Shown one piece after another: positions 15,237 through 18,632 of a stretch of 18,632 nt of DNA. A program made the translations under genes and the position numbers. The notes beneath the pieces were generated by a model. It was given only the letters and a program-made list of their open reading frames with translations. It was not told the origin of the DNA and did not search any database. Position 1 is the first letter of the stretch. Every line of letters begins with the position of its first letter. This DNA is from PALSA-607 sp036510735 (GTDB lineage Bacteria; Actinomycetota; Actinomycetes; Acidothermales; Acidothermaceae), in NCBI GenBank assembly GCA_036510735.1, contig DATCDK010000293.1:1-18632 (forward strand). The letters run 5' to 3'.

Positions 15237-15685
15237 GTCAGCAGGTCCCTGCTCCGGCGCTTGATCAACGAGATCGTCTGCTGCCCGTCGGTCTCGGTCC
15301 ACGCGTCGACCTCGCCAGCCAACGCGGACAACACCGTCCACGCGAACGAGTCGCGGCTCGGTGTGTGGCCCTTGTCGGTCATCGTCGAAACCGAAATCTG
15401 GATTGAGTCGTCCGACATCGCGAAGATGCTGGTCAGCTCCGCGCCCTCGACCGCACCTGCAAGTAGCAGGCAGGACGCCTCATCGACCGCAATGCGCAAG
15501 TCTTCGATCTCGTCGAGGGTGAAGTCGAGCCGAGCCGCCAGGCTCGCGGTCGTGGTGCGCAGCACCGAGAGGTAGGCCGCGGCGGCCGGTACCCGTACGG
15601 AGACGAAGTCACCACCCGCGCGGTTTCGGGCCGGCCAGATGTCCCTGTCCGCGCCTACTGCTGGCACGCCCTCTGTGGTCGACAC
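15233..15685 (-). CDS. rsbW: RsbW/UsfX-type anti-sigma factor
   Basis: A 150-residue GHKL-fold protein that would bind and silence SigF, encoded just before it. It resembles M. tuberculosis UsfX (RsbW, 145 residues), with shared segments EDLRIAVDEASCLLL (61-75) and DSFAWTVLSALAGEVDAW. In B. subtilis-type RsbW an Asn lies four residues after the N-box Glu. Here that place is Leu73 and UsfX also lacks the Asn, so kinase activity may be reduced or altered in this branch. GTG 15685 has GGAG eight bases upstream. An internal GTG before VSVRVPAAAAYL is an alternative. An open frame to 16087 overlaps the acetyltransferase gene and is rejected. No anti-anti-sigma (RsbV) gene is in the window. Confidence 0.88.
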   Translation of the reverse strand: MSTTEGVPAVGADRDIWPARNRAGGDFVSVRVPAAAAYLSVLRTTTASLAARLDFTLDEIEDLRIAVDEASCLLLAGAVEGAELTSIFAMSDDSIQISVSTMTDKGHTPSRDSFAWTVLSALAGEVDAWTETDGQQTISLIKRRSRDLLT

Positions 15686-15786
15686 GCGTCGCGCTCCATC
15701 TGTGTGCAGGGTTTTGCCAGCCTGGTGGTGCAGAGCTGGTTCGGGCCGGGCTTCACGGTACCGCGCGGGCGCCTGCCTGTCCGTGA

Positions 15787-16290
15787 CTAGGCGCGCCCGT
15801 CGACGTCCGACCGTGTTGCAAGCGCTGGCAACCCGTCGCCGCTGACCCGCCAGATGGTCCATTCCTGCATCGGGACGGCGCCTAACGACTCGTAAAAGCG
15901 ATGCGCGGATTCGTTCCAGTCGAGGACCGCCCACTCGAGTCGACCATAACCGCGTTCGTCGGCAATCCGCGCGAGCTCGACGAGGAGCTGGCGGCCGTAG
16001 CCGTGGCCGCGCAGCTCCGGTCGCACGTAGAGGTCTTCGAGGTAGATGCCGTGGCGGCCTATCCACGTCGAGAAGTTGAGGAACCACAGCGCGAAGCCAG
16101 CGATGATCGGGCCATCCTCGCCAGGATGTTCGGCGATCAGGCCGAACAATGCCGCTCGGTCGTCGAACAGCGCGGCCGCGAGACCGGCCTGCGTCGCGAT
16201 CACCGCGTCGGGCTCGCGCTCGTAGGCGGCAAGCTCACGGATCAACGCCAAGATCGTCGGGACGTCGTCGGGCCGGGCTGGTCGGATCAC
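15787..16290 (-). CDS. GNAT-family N-acetyltransferase, diamine acetyltransferase-like
   Basis: A 167-residue GNAT protein. The acetyl-CoA pyrophosphate loop is ELRGHGYGRQLL (92-103), and the preceding strand FSTWIGRHGIYLEDLYVRPE is typical of the spermidine/diamine N-acetyltransferase branch; residues NESAHRFYESLGA near 130 form the C-terminal motif. The substrate, a polyamine or other primary amine, is inferred from that resemblance only. The start is GTG 16290. The gene lies about 100 bases upstream of rsbW on the same strand and 28 bases downstream of sodN, so it may share transcripts with either. An acetyltransferase-type gene (Rv3216) also lies next to Rv3217c in M. tuberculosis, so this may be remnant synteny. 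Confidence 0.85.
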   Translation of the reverse strand: MIRPARPDDVPTILALIRELAAYEREPDAVIATQAGLAAALFDDRAALFGLIAEHPGEDGPIIAGFALWFLNFSTWIGRHGIYLEDLYVRPELRGHGYGRQLLVELARIADERGYGRLEWAVLDWNESAHRFYESLGAVPMQEWTIWRVSGDGLPALATRSDVDGRA

Positions 16291-16318
16291 GCTCGGCCCG
16301 CCGTCCTGTCCTTGGCTA

Positions 16319-16726
16319 CTACGCCTTCTTGGTCGCCCAGAAGATGGTGTCGATCTCGGCGATCTTGTCGAGGAGTTGCTGGGCGACGGCCGGGTCCTGC
16401 TGGCCCTTTGCCCCGGCAGCGCCGGCGAGCTTGGTGGCCTCCCAGAACAGCGTGTGCAGCTGCGGGTAGGTCTCGAGGTGCGGCGGCTTGAAGTAGTCGG
16501 TCCACAGCACCCACAGGTGGTGCTTGACCAGATCGGCGCGCTGCTCCTTGATGATGAGCGCGCGGGTCCGGAAGGCCGGGTCGTCGTTCCCCTGATATTT
16601 CTCGCAGATGGCCTTAACCGACTCGGCCTCGATCCGTGCTTGCGCCGGGTCGTACACGCCGCACGGCAGGTCGCAGTGCGCGTGAACCACGGTCTTAGGA
16701 GTGAGAATTCGGGCGAGCAGGTTCAT
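16319..16726 (-). CDS. sodN: Nickel superoxide dismutase precursor
   Basis: A 135-residue Ni-SOD that converts superoxide to oxygen and hydrogen peroxide. The nickel hook HCDLPCGVY begins at residue 17. After removal of the 16-residue propeptide, His1, Cys2 and Cys6 of the mature enzyme would bind nickel. The rest is the helical body (KHHLWVLWTDYF, FWEATKLAGAAG, DKIAEIDTIFW). ATG 16726 is chosen because GGAGGAAG lies just upstream and it gives the expected short propeptide; a longer frame to 16795 runs back through this binding site. It is divergent from sodX, its processing protease, with a 93-base shared promoter region. Streptomyces sodN is controlled by the nickel sensor Nur; no such site was identified here. 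Confidence 0.96.
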   Translation of the reverse strand: MNLLARILTPKTVVHAHCDLPCGVYDPAQARIEAESVKAICEKYQGNDDPAFRTRALIIKEQRADLVKHHLWVLWTDYFKPPHLETYPQLHTLFWEATKLAGAAGAKGQQDPAVAQQLLDKIAEIDTIFWATKKA

Positions 16727-16819
16727 GTCGCTTCCTCCGCAGGTACGGTCCTGGCTGTCCTGGCTGGACACTACCCCTGGCATCGGGGGCCTCAACCGCG
16801 TGGGAGGTGATCATCGAAA

Positions 16820-17128
16820 ATGCGGGTCTCGTTCTCGGTCTTTGTCGTCGCCGGTGATTCGATGCTGCCCGCGTTGCGACCCGGTGACTGCCTCCTGGTT
16901 TCCCACCGGTCGCGCATCGAGGTGGGTTCCCTTGTCGTTGCCCGGCGGCCGCAGGTCGAGGGGTTGCTCCTCGTGAAGCGTGCGGTCCGGCGAGCGGACG
17001 GCGGGTGGTGGCTGCTGTCCGACAACGCGGCGGCAGGGCTCGACGACAGCCGCGTTTTTGGCGTCCTGCCCGATGCATGTGTCGTCGGCAAAGTGCTCTT
17101 TCGCTACTACCCATTCGTCCGCCGCTAG
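16820..17128 (+). CDS. sodX: SodX-type signal peptidase for nickel SOD maturation
   Basis: A 102-residue S26-family serine protease, the small form that trims the Ni-SOD propeptide. The catalytic Ser14 is in AGDSMLPAL and the candidate general base Lys52 in LLVKRAVRR; SDNAAAGLDDSRVFG (67-81) is the conserved third motif. Unlike LepB it has no strong N-terminal membrane anchor, which fits a cytosolic substrate. ATG 16820 follows GGGAGGTG at about ten bases. It faces sodN back to back, the usual arrangement of the pair. The stop converges on the methyltransferase gene. Confidence 0.93.
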   Translation: MRVSFSVFVVAGDSMLPALRPGDCLLVSHRSRIEVGSLVVARRPQVEGLLLVKRAVRRADGGWWLLSDNAAAGLDDSRVFGVLPDACVVGKVLFRYYPFVRR

Positions 17129-17162
17129 TCGGCAGTCGGCCGGAGTGTTGTTGTCCAGCGAG

Positions 17163-17182
17163 CGTTCTTGCACGTTCTTGCA
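17163..17182. repeat. Tandem duplication of a 10-mer
   Basis: CGTTCTTGCA occurs twice without a gap (17163-17172 and 17173-17182), followed by CG, in the 88-base gap between the convergent sodX and methyltransferase genes. A period of 10 is close to one helical turn. No function can be assigned. Confidence 0.7.
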
Positions 17183-17216
17183 CGCGCTGAGCATCAACGG
17201 TCGGGCGTGGGTGGGG

Positions 17217-17864
17217 CTAGTCGGCGCGCAGCGTCCAGATCGTGGTCCGCTTCGTTTGCTGGTCTTCAAGCACAAGCGTCGTCGGGACGTCGTAACTGGC
17301 CACTTCTGCCAGTCGCTCGCGTGGCAGATAGGTGCGGCCAGGATCGCCTAGCAGCACGTGTGCGCCGCGGCTTTGCGCTCGGGCGAGAAAGGCGAGCATG
17401 CGGTCGCTGAGGTCGCGCTCGTAACAGACGTCGCCTGCGAGGACCACGTCGGCGTCGGTCTCTGTGTCGAGCAGGTCGGCCATCAGGGTGGTGAGGTGCA
17501 CGCCGTTCGCCTTCGCGTTCATCTCCTGCGCTGCTGCGGAGTAGGGGTCGATGTCGTTCGCGGTGACGTCGCCCGCGCCGGCCAGTGCCGCGGCGATCGC
17601 GACAAGCCCCGAACCCGCAGCCAGGTCAAGCACGCGGCGGCCGGCGACGACGCCCGGGTGGTCGAGGATGTAGCGCGCCAACGCTTGCCCGCCGGCCCAC
17701 GGGAACGACCAGAACGGCATCGGCGCGGACTCGTCGCCGTCGTCAGTGAGGCTCCACACGTCGTACGCATTCTCGGCGCAGTACAACGACACTTCGGGCA
17801 CCAACGGGGTGGGGAGCAGCGTCGCGGCGGCGACCACGGTGATGTAGTGCGCGATGTCGGGCAC
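17217..17864 (-). CDS. Class I SAM-dependent methyltransferase, ETFB-lysine/PrmA-like
   Basis: A 215-residue methyltransferase. Motif I is RRVLDLAAGSGLVAIAAA (76-93), motif II contains the acidic VTANDIDPYS, and VVLAGDVCYERD marks the post-motif region. The preceding FWSFPWAGGQALARYI segment is typical of the METTL20 and PrmA-related protein-lysine methyltransferases. Its target may thus be a protein lysine, for example electron-transfer flavoprotein, but this is inference from that segment. The start is GTG 17864, about 28 bases downstream of rmlC on the same strand, suggesting cotranscription without an obvious functional link. Its stop faces sodX. Confidence 0.82.
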   Translation of the reverse strand: MPDIAHYITVVAAATLLPTPLVPEVSLYCAENAYDVWSLTDDGDESAPMPFWSFPWAGGQALARYILDHPGVVAGRRVLDLAAGSGLVAIAAALAGAGDVTANDIDPYSAAAQEMNAKANGVHLTTLMADLLDTETDADVVLAGDVCYERDLSDRMLAFLARAQSRGAHVLLGDPGRTYLPRERLAEVASYDVPTTLVLEDQQTKRTTIWTLRAD

Positions 17865-17892
17865 GGCTGGGCCCTGACCGGGCCTGCTGAGG

Positions 17893-18501
17893 TCAGCCGC
17901 GCGCGCGGTGCAGCGAGGCGTAGTAGGCGAGACACTCCGCGTAGGTCGGCAGGACGCCTTGTTCGGCTGCCTCGGCCAGGCTAGGCGCCTCGCGGTCCTT
18001 GTCAGACAGCACCGGCTCGAGGTTGTCGGGCCACGGGATGCCCAGTGCCGGGTCGAGCGGATTCACACCGTGCTCGCGATCGGGCGCGTAGCCGGTCGAG
18101 CAGAGGTAGGTGACGGTCGCGCCGTCGGTCAGCGCCATGAACGCGTGCCCGAGGCCCTCGGACAAGTAGACGGCGCGGCGGTCGACGTTGTCGAGACGGA
18201 CCGTGTCGACGGCGCCGAAGGTCGGGGAGCCCGCTCGGATGTCGACGATGACGTCGAGGACCGCGCCACCCGGGCAGTAGATGTATTTCGCCTGGCTGGG
18301 CGGCACGTCGGCGTAGTGGATGCCGCGAACCGTGCCGCGGCGCGAGACCGACTGGTTGCACTGCGCGATCTCGAGGCTGTGCCCGATCGTGCGGTTGACC
18401 ACGTCGGCACGAAACCACTCGAGGAACACGCCACGCTCGTCGCCGATCTGGCGAGGTGTGAATTCCCAGGCGCCGGGGACGGCGAGTTCGCGAACTTCCA
18501 T
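17893..18501 (-). CDS. rmlC: dTDP-4-dehydrorhamnose 3,5-epimerase
   Basis: A 202-residue cupin epimerase of dTDP-L-rhamnose synthesis, the same length as M. tuberculosis RmlC and closely alike from its first residues (VRELAVPGAWEF against ARELDVPGAWEI). The catalytic His62 lies in VRGIHYADVPPSQAKYIYC, and VVDIRAGSPTFG, YLSEGLGHAFMAL and TYLCSTGYAPDREHGV are typical. Rhamnose links arabinogalactan to peptidoglycan in mycolic-type walls and occurs in other cell-surface glycans. ATG 18501 is preferred by homology. GTG 18528 overlaps the upstream stop (GTGA) and would add nine residues, so translational coupling is possible. rmlA, rmlB and rmlD are not in the window. Confidence 0.9.
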   Translation of the reverse strand: MEVRELAVPGAWEFTPRQIGDERGVFLEWFRADVVNRTIGHSLEIAQCNQSVSRRGTVRGIHYADVPPSQAKYIYCPGGAVLDVIVDIRAGSPTFGAVDTVRLDNVDRRAVYLSEGLGHAFMALTDGATVTYLCSTGYAPDREHGVNPLDPALGIPWPDNLEPVLSDKDREAPSLAEAAEQGVLPTYAECLAYYASLHRARG

Positions 18502-18524
18502 GGACGGTGAGCCTAGTGGGAGCG

Positions 18525-18632
18525 TCACAGAACCTGTGAGAGGAACGCCTTCGTTCGTTCGTGGCGTGGGTTCGCGATGATCTCGGACGGCGGACCCTGC
18601 TCGACCACCACCCCGCCGTCCATGAAGACGAC
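18525..18632 (-). CDS. Amino-acid ABC transporter ATPase, C-terminal fragment
   Basis: The last 35 codons of a minus-strand gene cut by the window end. The translation begins VVFMDGGVVVEQGPP and continues through NPRHERTKAFLSQVL, the usual C-terminus of GlnQ/HisP-type polar amino-acid transporter ATPases. It is too short for any open-frame search threshold but reads without interruption. TGA at 18525-18527 overlaps a possible GTG start of rmlC. The nucleotide-binding motifs lie outside the window, so the substrate cannot be judged. Confidence 0.8.
   Translation of the reverse strand, partial: VVFMDGGVVVEQGPPSEIIANPRHERTKAFLSQVL

Noticed and set aside
15686..16087. Upstream extension of the rsbW reading frame
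   Set aside because: It overlaps the acetyltransferase gene in another frame and its translation is Arg-rich shadow sequence without RsbW likeness.

Overview
The window reads as a chromosomal segment of a high-GC Actinomycetota. Evidence: WhiB and PdtaS orthologues, a RsbW/SigF pair, nickel SOD with its SodX protease, a DasR-type GntR regulator, many GTG starts and GTGA/ATGA start-stop overlaps. I cannot name genus or species. All gene calls rest on recognising protein motifs by eye; no database search was run.

Left part (1-10766): the 3' end of a PilT-like motor ATPase is followed by a long perfect palindrome and then an amino-sugar locus. A DasR orthologue (minus strand) is divergent from a lipoprotein-permease-permease sugar ABC transporter. 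In line with it are a BadF/NAGK-type kinase and a SIS-domain GlcN-6-P deaminase. A convergent nagA, a divergent murQ and a MsiK-type ATPase follow. Together these give a near-complete route: ABC uptake, 6-phosphorylation, MurQ (MurNAc-6-P to GlcNAc-6-P), NagA (to GlcN-6-P), NagB-II (to Fru-6-P). GlcN-6-P is the known effector of Streptomyces DasR. Five good matches to the DasR operator (dre) lie in the two divergent promoter regions. They overlap the dasR/transporter promoters and the back-to-back nagA/murQ promoters that I infer. The most interesting reading is a DasR-controlled locus that salvages GlcNAc and MurNAc together, with a possible MurNAc-transporting ABC system. That substrate is inference.

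Middle part (10802-14304): pdtaS, whiB1, a diacylglycerol-kinase-like gene and a small membrane protein repeat the order Rv3220c-Rv3219-Rv3218-Rv3217c of Mycobacterium tuberculosis. pdtaS and whiB1 converge with overlapping stop codons. The whiB1 upstream region holds a near-consensus CRP site.

Right part (14310-18632, mostly minus strand): rsbW-sigF (stress sigma factor and anti-sigma factor, overlapping), a GNAT acetyltransferase, divergent sodN/sodX, a class I methyltransferase, rmlC, and the C-terminal end of an amino-acid ABC transporter ATPase cut by the window edge. No tRNA, rRNA, CRISPR array, transposase or integrase was seen.
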